DNA from: Aquibium sp. ELW1220
Lineage (GTDB): Bacteria; Pseudomonadota; Alphaproteobacteria; Rhizobiales; Rhizobiaceae
Direction: 5' to 3'
Assembly: GCF_030398385.1 (NCBI RefSeq)
Contig: NZ_JAOAOQ010000010.1
Location: 1-64,000 of the forward strand
DNA: 64,000 nucleotides
Part shown: positions 57,094 to 64,000 of the stretch, in pieces
Position numbering within the stretch: position 1 is the first letter of the stretch
Layout of the letters: each line of letters begins with the position of its first letter
The notes under the pieces: model-generated
Database searches by the model: none
What the model was told of the DNA's origin: nothing
What the model saw: the letters and a program-made list of their open reading frames with translations, nothing else
Made by a program: the position numbers and the translations under genes

Positions 57094-57927
57094 ATGGCAC
57101 TCAAGAAGTACAATCCGGTGACGCCCAGCCAGCGCCAGCTGGTGATCGTCGACCGCTCCGGCCTCTACAAGGGCAAGCCGGTCAAGGGCCTCACCGAGGG
57201 CCTGACCAAGTCCGGTGGCCGCAACAACTACGGCCGCGTGACGGCCCGCTTCATCGGCGGCGGTCACAAGCGCACGTATCGCATCATCGATTTCAAGCGC
57301 CGCAAGTTCGACATGGTCGCGACCGTCGAGCGCCTGGAGTATGACCCGAACCGCACCGCCTTCATCGCGCTCATCCGCTACGAGGACGGCGAGCTTTCCT
57401 ACATCCTGGCGCCGCAGCGCCTGGTGGCGGGCGACAAGGTGATCGCCGGCGAAAGCGCCGACGTGAAGCCGGGCAACGCGATGCCGCTGTCGGCCATGCC
57501 GGTCGGCACGATCGTGCACAATGTCGAGCTCAAGCCGGGCAAGGGCGGCCAGATCGCCCGTTCGGCCGGTGCTTACGTGCAGCTCGTCGGCCGCGACCAG
57601 GGCATGGCGATCCTGCGCCTGAACTCGGGCGAACAGCGCATCGTTCACGGCTCCTGCATGGCCACCGTCGGTGCCGTGTCCAACCCGGACCACGGCAACA
57701 TCAACGACGGCAAGGCCGGTCGCACCCGCTGGCGCGGCAAGCGTCCGCACAACCGCGGCGTGGCGATGAACCCGGTCGACCATCCGCACGGCGGCGGCGA
57801 AGGCCGCACCTCCGGCGGCCGTCATCCGGTCTCCCCGTGGGGCAAGCCGACGAAGGGCAAGCGGACGCGGTCCAACAAGGCGACCGACAAGTTCATCATG
57901 CGCTCGCGCCACGCGCGCAAGAGCTAA
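57094..57927 (+). CDS. rplB: 50S ribosomal protein L2
   Basis: The 277-residue protein is needed for subunit joining and the peptidyl-transferase centre. [58 protein letters not shown] and the C-terminal [35 protein letters not shown] are complete, including the conserved histidine in DHPHGGG. Confidence 0.98.
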   Translation: MALKKYNPVTPSQRQLVIVDRSGLYKGKPVKGLTEGLTKSGGRNNYGRVTARFIGGGHKRTYRIIDFKRRKFDMVATVERLEYDPNRTAFIALIRYEDGELSYILAPQRLVAGDKVIAGESADVKPGNAMPLSAMPVGTIVHNVELKPGKGGQIARSAGAYVQLVGRDQGMAILRLNSGEQRIVHGSCMATVGAVSNPDHGNINDGKAGRTRWRGKRPHNRGVAMNPVDHPHGGGEGRTSGGRHPVSPWGKPTKGKRTRSNKATDKFIMRSRHARKS

Positions 57928-57941
57928 GAAGAGGTAGAGAC

Positions 57942-58220
57942 GTGACCCGTTCAGTCTGGAAAGGCCCGTTCATCGACGGCTATCTGCTGAAGAAGGCAGA
58001 GAAGGTCCGTGACAGCGGCCGCAACGAGGTGATCAAGATGTGGAGCCGCCGCTCCACGATCCTGCCGCAGTTCGTCGGCCTCACCTTCGGTGTCTACAAC
58101 GGCCAGAAGCACATCCCCGTCAACGTGTCGGAAGACATGGTCGGGCACAAGTTCGGCGAGTTCTCGCCGACCCGGACCTATTACGGGCACGGCGCGGACA
58201 AGAAGTCGAAGAGGAAGTAA
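57942..58220 (+). CDS. rpsS: 30S ribosomal protein S19
   Basis: The 92-residue protein starts at GTG 57942 ([20 protein letters not shown]), with GAGGTAGAGA upstream. [49 protein letters not shown] is the conserved rRNA-binding body. It lies 14 bases after rplB and 2 before rplV. Confidence 0.97.
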   Translation: MTRSVWKGPFIDGYLLKKAEKVRDSGRNEVIKMWSRRSTILPQFVGLTFGVYNGQKHIPVNVSEDMVGHKFGEFSPTRTYYGHGADKKSKRK

Positions 58221-58222
58221 TC

Positions 58223-58612
58223 ATGGGCAAGGCCAAAGCTCCGCGCAGGCTTGCTGACAACGAGGCGCGCGCCGTTCTGCGCACGATCCGCGTCAGCCCG
58301 CAGAAGCTGAATCTCGTCGCCGCGCTCATCCGCGGCAAGAAGGTGGCGACCGCGCTCGCCGAACTGGAGTTCTCGCGCAAGCGGATCGCCGAGACCGTGC
58401 GCAAGACGCTCGAATCGGCCATCGCCAATGCCGAGAACAACCATGACCTGGACGTCGACTCTCTGGTCGTCGCCGAGGCCTATGTCGGCAAGTCGATCGT
58501 CATGAAGCGTTTCCACGCCCGTGGCCGTGGCCGCGCCAGCCGTATCGAGAAGCCGTTCTCGCACCTCACGATCGTCGTGCGCGAAGTCGAAGAGCAAGTG
58601 GAGGCTGCCTGA
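58223..58612 (+). CDS. rplV: 50S ribosomal protein L22
   Basis: The 129-residue protein forms part of the exit tunnel. [57 protein letters not shown] and the tunnel hairpin [25 protein letters not shown] are intact. The stop codon shares a base with the rpsC start. Confidence 0.97.
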   Translation: MGKAKAPRRLADNEARAVLRTIRVSPQKLNLVAALIRGKKVATALAELEFSRKRIAETVRKTLESAIANAENNHDLDVDSLVVAEAYVGKSIVMKRFHARGRGRASRIEKPFSHLTIVVREVEEQVEAA

Positions 58613-59328
58613 TGGGCCAGAAAGTCAACCCGATCGGCCTGCGCCTCGGGATTAACCGCACCTGGGACTCGCGCTGGTACGCCAACACCGGCGAGTACGG
58701 CCAGTTGCTCCACGAGGACATCAAGATCCGCAAGTATCTGATGAACGAGCTGAAGCAGGCCGCGATCTCGAAGGTCGTGATCGAGCGTCCGCACAAGAAG
58801 TGCCGCGTCACGATCCACGCCGCGCGTCCGGGCCTGATCATCGGCAAGAAGGGCGCCGACATCGAGAAGCTTCGCAAGAAGCTGATGGAGATGACGAAGT
58901 CCGAGACGCATCTCAACATCGTCGAGGTGCGCAAGCCGGAAATCGACGCCACGCTGATCGCGCAGTCGATCTCGCAGCAGCTCGAGCGCCGCATCGCCTT
59001 CCGTCGCGCCATGAAGCGCGCGGTGCAGTCGGCCATGCGTCTCGGCGCCGAGGGCATCCGCATCAACTGCTCGGGCCGTCTCGGCGGCGCCGAAATCGCA
59101 CGCATGGAATGGTACCGCGAGGGCCGCGTTCCGCTGCACACGCTGCGCGCCGACGTCGACTACGGCACGTCCGAGGCGAAGACCGCCTACGGCATCTGCG
59201 GCGTCAAGGTCTGGGTGTTCAAGGGCGAGATCCTCGAGCACGACCCGATGGCGTCGGAGCGTCGCGCGACCGAGGGCGAAGCGTCTTCGGGTGGCGGTGG
59301 TCGCCGCCGCGAGCGCGAACACGCCTGA
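58612..59328 (+). CDS. rpsC: 30S ribosomal protein S3
   Basis: The 238-residue protein lines the mRNA entry site. [23 protein letters not shown] is the N-terminus; the KH domain is [24 protein letters not shown], and the C-terminal domain contains [54 protein letters not shown]. It ends in a Gly/Arg-rich tail. Confidence 0.98.
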   Translation: MGQKVNPIGLRLGINRTWDSRWYANTGEYGQLLHEDIKIRKYLMNELKQAAISKVVIERPHKKCRVTIHAARPGLIIGKKGADIEKLRKKLMEMTKSETHLNIVEVRKPEIDATLIAQSISQQLERRIAFRRAMKRAVQSAMRLGAEGIRINCSGRLGGAEIARMEWYREGRVPLHTLRADVDYGTSEAKTAYGICGVKVWVFKGEILEHDPMASERRATEGEASSGGGGRRREREHA

Positions 59329-59361
59329 GCGGCAACAGGATTGAATTCGGAGTAGACAGAG

Positions 59362-59775
59362 ATGCTGCAGCCAAAGCGCACGAAGTTCCGCAAGCAGTTC
59401 AAGGGCCGTATCCATGGCGCTGCGAAGGGCGGGACCAACCTCGATTTCGGCGCTTTCGGATTGAAGGCGCTGGAGCCCGAGCGCGTCACCGCGCGCCAGA
59501 TCGAGGCGGCCCGCCGCGCGATCACGCGTGAGATGAAGCGCCAGGGCCGGGTCTGGATCCGGGTGTTCCCGGACGTTCCGGTGACCTCCAAGCCGACCGA
59601 AGTCCGCATGGGCAAGGGCAAGGGCTCGGTGGAATACTGGGCCTGCCGGGTGAAGCCGGGCCGCGTGATGTTCGAGATCGACGGCGTCTCGGAAGTGATC
59701 GCACGCGAAGCGCTGCGCCTCGGCGCCGCCAAGCTGCCGGTCAGGACGCGCTTCGTACAGCGCATTGCGGAATAG
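59362..59775 (+). CDS. rplP: 50S ribosomal protein L16
   Basis: The 137-residue protein ([92 protein letters not shown]) helps place tRNA in the A site. It follows rpsC after 33 bases and precedes rpmC by 13. Confidence 0.97.
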   Translation: MLQPKRTKFRKQFKGRIHGAAKGGTNLDFGAFGLKALEPERVTARQIEAARRAITREMKRQGRVWIRVFPDVPVTSKPTEVRMGKGKGSVEYWACRVKPGRVMFEIDGVSEVIAREALRLGAAKLPVRTRFVQRIAE

Positions 59776-59788
59776 GGAAGGGCCAGAG

Positions 59789-59989
59789 ATGAAAGCCTCC
59801 GACGTCCGGGCCAAGTCGCCCGACCAGCTCAACGACGAGCTCGCGAGCCTCAAGAAGGAGCAGTTCAACCTGCGCTTCCAGAAGGCCACCGGCCAGCTCG
59901 AGAAGACAGCGCGCGTGAAGGAAGTCCGCCGGGACATCGCGCGCATCAAGACCATCGCCGCCGAGAAGTCGGCCGGCAAGAAGGCTTAA
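59789..59989 (+). CDS. rpmC: 50S ribosomal protein L29
   Basis: The 66-residue two-helix protein ([56 protein letters not shown]) lies by the tunnel exit. ATG 59789 is preferred to one eight codons upstream, inside the rplP end, because of family length and the GAAGGGCCAGAG ribosome site. Confidence 0.96.
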   Translation: MKASDVRAKSPDQLNDELASLKKEQFNLRFQKATGQLEKTARVKEVRRDIARIKTIAAEKSAGKKA

Positions 59990-59999
59990 GGACAAGACC

Positions 60000-60251
60000 A
60001 TGCCAAAGCGCATCCTGCAGGGCACCGTCGTCAGCGACAAGAACGACAAGACGGTCGTCGTCAAGGTCGAACGCCGCTTCACGCATCCGGTGATGAAGAA
60101 GACCGTTCGCATGTCGAAGAAGTACAAGGCGCACGACGAGACCAACGCCCACAAGGTCGGCGACCAGGTGTTCATCCAGGAATCGAAGCCGATTTCGAAG
60201 GACAAGTGCTGGGTCGTCCTGACCGAGGCGCAGGCCGAAGCGCAGGCATAA
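60000..60251 (+). CDS. rpsQ: 30S ribosomal protein S17
   Basis: The 83-residue OB-fold protein ([48 protein letters not shown]) binds 16S rRNA early in assembly. The Glu/Ala-rich tail is a mild extension. It lies 10 bases after rpmC. The 63-base gap to rplN marks the usual S10/spc boundary, although no terminator is evident. Confidence 0.97.
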   Translation: MPKRILQGTVVSDKNDKTVVVKVERRFTHPVMKKTVRMSKKYKAHDETNAHKVGDQVFIQESKPISKDKCWVVLTEAQAEAQA

Positions 60252-60314
60252 ATAAAACAACGTACGGCCGTCGGGCGGGCGCCCGCGAGCCGGTGAAGAA
60301 GAAGGCGGCCAGTC

Positions 60315-60683
60315 ATGATTCAGATGCAGACTAACCTCGACGTTGCCGATAATTCCGGCGCGCGTCGTGTCATGTGCATCAAGGTGCTCGGCGGTTCGAA
60401 GCGCAAGTACGCTTCGGTCGGCGACATCATCGTCGTGTCGATCAAGGAGGCCATTCCGCGCGGAAAGGTCAAGAAGGGCGACGTGATGAAGGCCGTGGTG
60501 GTTCGCACCGCCAAGGACATCCGCCGCGCCGACGGCAGCGTCATCCGTTTCGACAAGAACGCCGCCGTCCTCGTCGACAACAAGAAGGAGCCGGTCGGCA
60601 CGCGCATCTTCGGCCCGGTTCCGCGCGAACTCCGCGCCAAGAACCACATGAAGATCATCTCGCTCGCGCCGGAAGTGCTGTAA
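60315..60683 (+). CDS. rplN: 50S ribosomal protein L14
   Basis: The 122-residue protein ([65 protein letters not shown]) contributes to an intersubunit bridge and binds the silencing factor RsfS. It is the first gene of the spc group. Confidence 0.98.
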   Translation: MIQMQTNLDVADNSGARRVMCIKVLGGSKRKYASVGDIIVVSIKEAIPRGKVKKGDVMKAVVVRTAKDIRRADGSVIRFDKNAAVLVDNKKEPVGTRIFGPVPRELRAKNHMKIISLAPEVL

Positions 60684-60695
60684 GGAGCCCGACCA

Positions 60696-61007
60696 ATGCA
60701 GAAGATTCGCAAAGGCGACAAGGTCGTCGTGCTCGCCGGCAAGGACAAGGGCCGCACCGGCGAAGTCCTTCGCATGATGCCGTCGGAAGACAAGGCACTC
60801 GTGCGCGGCATCAACATCATCCGCCGCCACCAGAGGCAGTCCCAGACCACGGAAGGCGGCATCATTTCCAAGGAAGCGCCCATCCACGTTTCCAACATCG
60901 CGATCGCCGATCCCAAGGACGGCAAGCCGACCCGCGTCGGTTTCGAGGTGAAGGATGGCAAGAAGGTGCGCGTGGCCAAGCGTTCGGGAGCTTCGATCGA
61001 TGTCTGA
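60696..61007 (+). CDS. rplX: 50S ribosomal protein L24
   Basis: The 103-residue KOW protein ([48 protein letters not shown]) initiates 50S assembly. It starts 12 bases after rplN and overlaps rplE by eight bases. Confidence 0.97.
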   Translation: MQKIRKGDKVVVLAGKDKGRTGEVLRMMPSEDKALVRGINIIRRHQRQSQTTEGGIISKEAPIHVSNIAIADPKDGKPTRVGFEVKDGKKVRVAKRSGASIDV

Positions 61008-61557
61008 CACAGCTTACGAGCCGCGCCTGAAAGCCGTCTTCCGCGATACCATTCGCAAGACGCTGCAGGAGCAGTTCAAGTACGAGAACGAGATGCAGAT
61101 TCCGCGTCTCGACAAGATCGTCATCAACATGGGCGTCGGCGAGGCGACCGCGGATTCCAAGAAGCCGACGGTCGCGGCTGCCGACCTGGCGATGATCGCG
61201 GGCCAGAAGGCTGTGGTGACGCGCGCCCGCACGTCGATCGCCGGCTTCAAGGTTCGCGAGAACATGCCGATCGGCGCGAAGGTCACCCTGCGCAAGGACC
61301 GGATGTACGAGTTCCTGGACCGCCTGATCACGATCGCGCTGCCGCGCGTTCGCGACTTCCGCGGTCTCAATCCGAAGAGCTTCGACGGCCGCGGCAACTT
61401 CGCCATGGGCGTCAAGGAGCACATCGTGTTCCCGGAGATCAACTACGACAAGGTTGATCAGATCTGGGGCATGGACATCATCGTTTGTACGACTGCCAAG
61501 ACGGACGACGAGGCCCGGGCGCTGCTCAAGGCCTTCAACTTCCCCTTCCGGCAGTAA
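61000..61557 (+). CDS. rplE: 50S ribosomal protein L5
   Basis: The 185-residue protein ([44 protein letters not shown]) binds 5S rRNA and contacts the P-site tRNA. ATG 61000 gives [11 protein letters not shown], the family N-terminus; the frame is open earlier inside rplX. The [28 protein letters not shown] motif is intact. Confidence 0.97.
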   Translation: MSDTAYEPRLKAVFRDTIRKTLQEQFKYENEMQIPRLDKIVINMGVGEATADSKKPTVAAADLAMIAGQKAVVTRARTSIAGFKVRENMPIGAKVTLRKDRMYEFLDRLITIALPRVRDFRGLNPKSFDGRGNFAMGVKEHIVFPEINYDKVDQIWGMDIIVCTTAKTDDEARALLKAFNFPFRQ

Positions 61558-61584
61558 CGGCGGCGATAGAAGGATTTAACGAGA

Positions 61585-61890
61585 ATGGCAAAGACCAGCT
61601 CAATCGAGAAGAACAACAAGCGGCGCAAGCTCGTGGATCTGTATGCAGCCAAGCGCAAGGCGCTCAAGGCGATCATCATGAACCAGGATCTGCCGCTCGA
61701 GGACCGCTTCCGCGCTCAGCTGAAGCTCGCGGCGATGCCGCGCAACTCGGCGCGCAACCGCATCCGCAACCGCTGCGAAGTGACGGGCCGTCCGCGCGCC
61801 TATTATCGCAAGCTGAAGATGTCGCGTATCGCACTGCGCGAACTCGGCTCGCTCGGGCTCGTCCCGGGCCTGGTCAAGTCGAGCTGGTAA
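61585..61890 (+). CDS. rpsN: 30S ribosomal protein S14 (zinc-free type)
   Basis: The 101-residue protein is the long form without the CxxC zinc ribbon. [32 protein letters not shown] leads to the conserved [50 protein letters not shown] end. Only one cysteine is present. Confidence 0.97.
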   Translation: MAKTSSIEKNNKRRKLVDLYAAKRKALKAIIMNQDLPLEDRFRAQLKLAAMPRNSARNRIRNRCEVTGRPRAYYRKLKMSRIALRELGSLGLVPGLVKSSW

Positions 61891-61902
61891 GGAGCACGAA
61901 CG

Positions 61903-62301
61903 ATGTCCATGAGTGATCCTCTCGGCGATATGCTGACCCGCATCCGCAACGCGATCGGCCGCCGCAAGACCAAGGTCTCGACGCCCGCGTCGAAGCTGCG
62001 CGCCCGCGTTCTGGAGGTGCTGAAGAGCGAGGGCTACATCCGCGACTTCAGCCAGACCGACTTCGACAACGGCAAGTCCGAGATCGAAATCGAGCTGAAG
62101 TATTTCGACGGCGTGCCGGTGATCCGCGAGATCGCCCGCGTCTCCAAGCCGGGCCGGCGCGTCTATGTCTCGGCCAAGACCATTCCGCAGGTCGCCAACG
62201 GCCTAGGCATCTCGATCCTGTCGACGCCGAAGGGCGTGATGGCCGATCACGAGGCGCGCGAGCAGAACGTCGGCGGCGAAGTGCTCTGCCGGATCTTCTG
62301 A
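61903..62301 (+). CDS. rpsH: 30S ribosomal protein S8
   Basis: The 132-residue protein ([47 protein letters not shown]) binds the central domain of 16S rRNA and regulates the spc operon in E. coli. Starts at 61903 (MSMSDPL) or 61909 (MSDPL) are both possible; AAGGAGCACGAACG favours the first. Confidence 0.97.
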   Translation: MSMSDPLGDMLTRIRNAIGRRKTKVSTPASKLRARVLEVLKSEGYIRDFSQTDFDNGKSEIEIELKYFDGVPVIREIARVSKPGRRVYVSAKTIPQVANGLGISILSTPKGVMADHEAREQNVGGEVLCRIF

Positions 62302-62342
62302 TCCCGCAGGCATGAGATAGGAACAGGAACGAGGACAAGACC

Positions 62343-62876
62343 ATGTCTCGTATTGGCAAGAAACCCGTATCGGTGCCGCAGGGCGTGACCGCTTCCGTCG
62401 ACGGTCAGACCGTGACGGCCAAGGGCCCGAAGGGTGAACTGAAGTTCGTCGTCAACGACGAAGTGCTGGTCAAGATGGAGGATGGCCTGATCGCCGTCGA
62501 TCCGCGCGACCAGTCGAAGGTCGCCCGCTCCAAGTGGGGCATGTCCCGCACGCAGATCGCCAACATCCTGGCGGGCGTGAAGGACGGCTTCGAGAAGAAG
62601 CTCGAGATCACCGGCGTCGGCTACCGTGCCACCATGCAGGGCAAGAACCTGCAGTTGGCTCTTGGCTTCAGCCATGACGTCGTCTACCAGACGCCCGATG
62701 GCATCACCATCGCGACGCCGAAGCCGACGGAAATCGTCGTGACCGGCATCGACAAGCAGAAGGTCGGCCAGGTGGCGGCGGAAATCCGCGAGTATCGCGG
62801 TCCCGAGCCCTACAAGGGCAAGGGCGTGCGCTACGCGGGCGAGAAGATCGTCCGCAAGGAAGGCAAGAAGAAGTAA
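62343..62876 (+). CDS. rplF: 50S ribosomal protein L6
   Basis: The 177-residue protein ([47 protein letters not shown]) has two similar domains and lies near the factor-binding site. [28 protein letters not shown] is the conserved C-terminus. Confidence 0.98.
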   Translation: MSRIGKKPVSVPQGVTASVDGQTVTAKGPKGELKFVVNDEVLVKMEDGLIAVDPRDQSKVARSKWGMSRTQIANILAGVKDGFEKKLEITGVGYRATMQGKNLQLALGFSHDVVYQTPDGITIATPKPTEIVVTGIDKQKVGQVAAEIREYRGPEPYKGKGVRYAGEKIVRKEGKKK

Positions 62877-62956
62877 CGCCGCGGGCAGCGGTCGCGGGAG
62901 GCTCAAGCCTACCGCACAGGGCCGCACCCGTCTGTTGAAGGCAAGGACGTATAGAC

Positions 62957-63316
62957 ATGGCTTCCAAGGTTTCCATCACCAAGCGCGCCACGCGCATCCG
63001 CAAGCAGATCAAGAAGGTCGCGAACGGGCGTCCGCGCCTGTCCGTGCATCGCTCTTCGAAGCACATCTACGCGCAGATCATCGATGATTCGAAAGGCCAC
63101 ACGCTGGCTGCCGCTTCGTCGCTCGATACGGATCTGAAGGCTTCGCTCAAGACGGGTGCCGACACCGCGGCTGCTGCCGCCGTCGGCAAGCTCGTCGCGG
63201 AGCGTGCGGTCAAGGCCGGCGTCACCGACGTCGTGTTCGACCGTGGCGCCTACATCTACCACGGCCGCGTCAAGGCGCTGGCCGAGGCCGCGCGCGAAGG
63301 CGGCCTGAGCTTCTGA
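62957..63316 (+). CDS. rplR: 50S ribosomal protein L18
   Basis: The 119-residue 5S rRNA-binding protein ([48 protein letters not shown]) ends with the conserved [28 protein letters not shown]. It follows rplF after 80 bases. Confidence 0.98.
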   Translation: MASKVSITKRATRIRKQIKKVANGRPRLSVHRSSKHIYAQIIDDSKGHTLAAASSLDTDLKASLKTGADTAAAAAVGKLVAERAVKAGVTDVVFDRGAYIYHGRVKALAEAAREGGLSF

Positions 63317-63392
63317 TTTTTCGCCGCCGCCGGGCAAAGTCCCCGCGGCACCCATCAACCCGTGCTACCGGAAAAGAACAAGGAACGAGGAT

Positions 63393-63959
63393 ATGGCACA
63401 GGAACGCAGGGACGGCGGCCGTGGCCGCGACCGCGAGCGTGAAGAACGCGACGACGGGATGGTGGACAAGCTCGTCCACATCAACCGCGTCGCCAAGGTG
63501 GTCAAGGGTGGTCGTCGCTTCGGCTTCGCCGCGCTCGTCGTCGTCGGCGACCAGAAGGGTCGCGTCGGCTTCGGCCATGGCAAGGCGCGCGAAGTGCCGG
63601 AAGCTATCCGCAAGGCCACCGAGGCGGCCAAGCGCGACATGATCTTCGTGCCGCTGCGCGGCGGTCGCACGCTGCATCACGACGTTGCCGGCCGCCATGG
63701 CGCCGGACGCGTTCTGCTGCGCACCGCCAAGGCCGGTACGGGCATCATCGCGGGCGGTCCGATGCGCGCCGTCTTCGAGACGCTCGGCATGCACGACGTC
63801 GTCGCCAAGTCGATGGGGTCGTCGAACCCCTACAACATGGTCCGCGCGACCTTCGATGCCCTGAAGCACCAGATGCACCCGAAGGACATCGCGGCGCAGC
63901 GCGGCATCAAGTACTCCGCGATCCAGAGCCGCCGCGGCGCGGCCGTCGCAGACGAATAG
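63393..63959 (+). CDS. rpsE: 30S ribosomal protein S5
   Basis: The 188-residue protein shapes decoding accuracy and the mRNA entry. It has a charged N-terminal extension ([18 protein letters not shown]) before the conserved [69 protein letters not shown] after its stop serves rpmD. Confidence 0.98.
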   Translation: MAQERRDGGRGRDREREERDDGMVDKLVHINRVAKVVKGGRRFGFAALVVVGDQKGRVGFGHGKAREVPEAIRKATEAAKRDMIFVPLRGGRTLHHDVAGRHGAGRVLLRTAKAGTGIIAGGPMRAVFETLGMHDVVAKSMGSSNPYNMVRATFDALKHQMHPKDIAAQRGIKYSAIQSRRGAAVADE

Positions 63960-63987
63960 TCCGCGGACGGCGAGAAGGAACACGCAC

Positions 63988-64000
63988 ATGGCTGAGAACA
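63988..64000 (+). CDS. rpmD: 50S ribosomal protein L30 (5' fragment)
   Basis: Only ATG GCT GAG AAC A is inside the window, preceded by GAGAAGGAACACG. Gene order after rpsE in spc operons predicts rpmD. The identification rests on context, not on sequence. Confidence 0.6.

Overview
This window is a GC-rich (roughly 65-67%) chromosomal core region of an alphaproteobacterium, most likely a member of the Hyphomicrobiales (Rhizobiales) close to Mesorhizobium or other Phyllobacteriaceae. I infer this from gene order (mraZ-rsmH-ftsL-ftsI-murEF-mraY-murD-ftsW-murGCB-ddl-ftsQAZ, then lpxC-bamD-recN-ligA), the long Pro/Gln-rich FtsZ linker, the gene content of the accessory left end, and short palindromic repeats resembling those of rhizobia. 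No database search was possible, so the genus is an inference.

Layout. 1-5400: accessory left end with the possible 3' end of a plus-strand gene, a 24-bp inverted repeat, a fused HyuA/HyuB hydantoinase/5-oxoprolinase-type gene on the minus strand carrying in-frame palindromic repeat insertions, a divergent MarR-like regulator and a small Thr/Asp-rich lipoprotein. 5530-8680: a TerB-DnaJ co-chaperone overlapping an AmpD/AmiD-type amidase, a secreted lytic transglycosylase, the RNase P RNA gene (rnpB) with a clear promoter, and a solitary ParD-like antitoxin. 8729-9838: a minus-strand trans-sulfuration PLP enzyme. 10007-30728: the division and cell-wall (dcw) cluster, interrupted between murB and ddl by an MBOAT membrane acyltransferase gene and closed by a perfect intrinsic terminator after ftsZ. 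30830-36993: lpxC, bamD, recN and ligA. 37078-49952: tRNA-Trp, secE-nusG, rplK-rplA, rplJ-rplL and rpoB-rpoC, ending in two successive terminator hairpins. 50022-50303: one small minus-strand hypothetical gene. 50503-64000: the str-S10-spc ribosomal operon series (rpsL, rpsG, fusA, tuf, rpsJ through rpsE), running off the right edge inside rpmD.

How the genes work together. The dcw genes make UDP-MurNAc-pentapeptide (murB, murC, murD, murE, murF, ddl), lipid I and lipid II (mraY, murG), and the septal synthase and divisome (ftsW, ftsI, ftsL, ftsQ, ftsA, ftsZ). lpxC commits to lipid A synthesis and bamD belongs to outer-membrane protein assembly, so the left two thirds is largely envelope biogenesis. 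The right part makes the transcription and translation machinery. Translational coupling is widespread: many adjacent genes overlap by 1 or 4 bases.

The most interesting signals are non-coding or accessory: palindromic repeats that have become part of the hydantoinase reading frame, a dense cluster of GANTC (CcrM-type) sites upstream of ddl-ftsQAZ, a 10-bp-period MraZ-box-like array overlapping the dcw promoter, an MBOAT gene inside the dcw cluster, and a possible small RNA behind rpoC.
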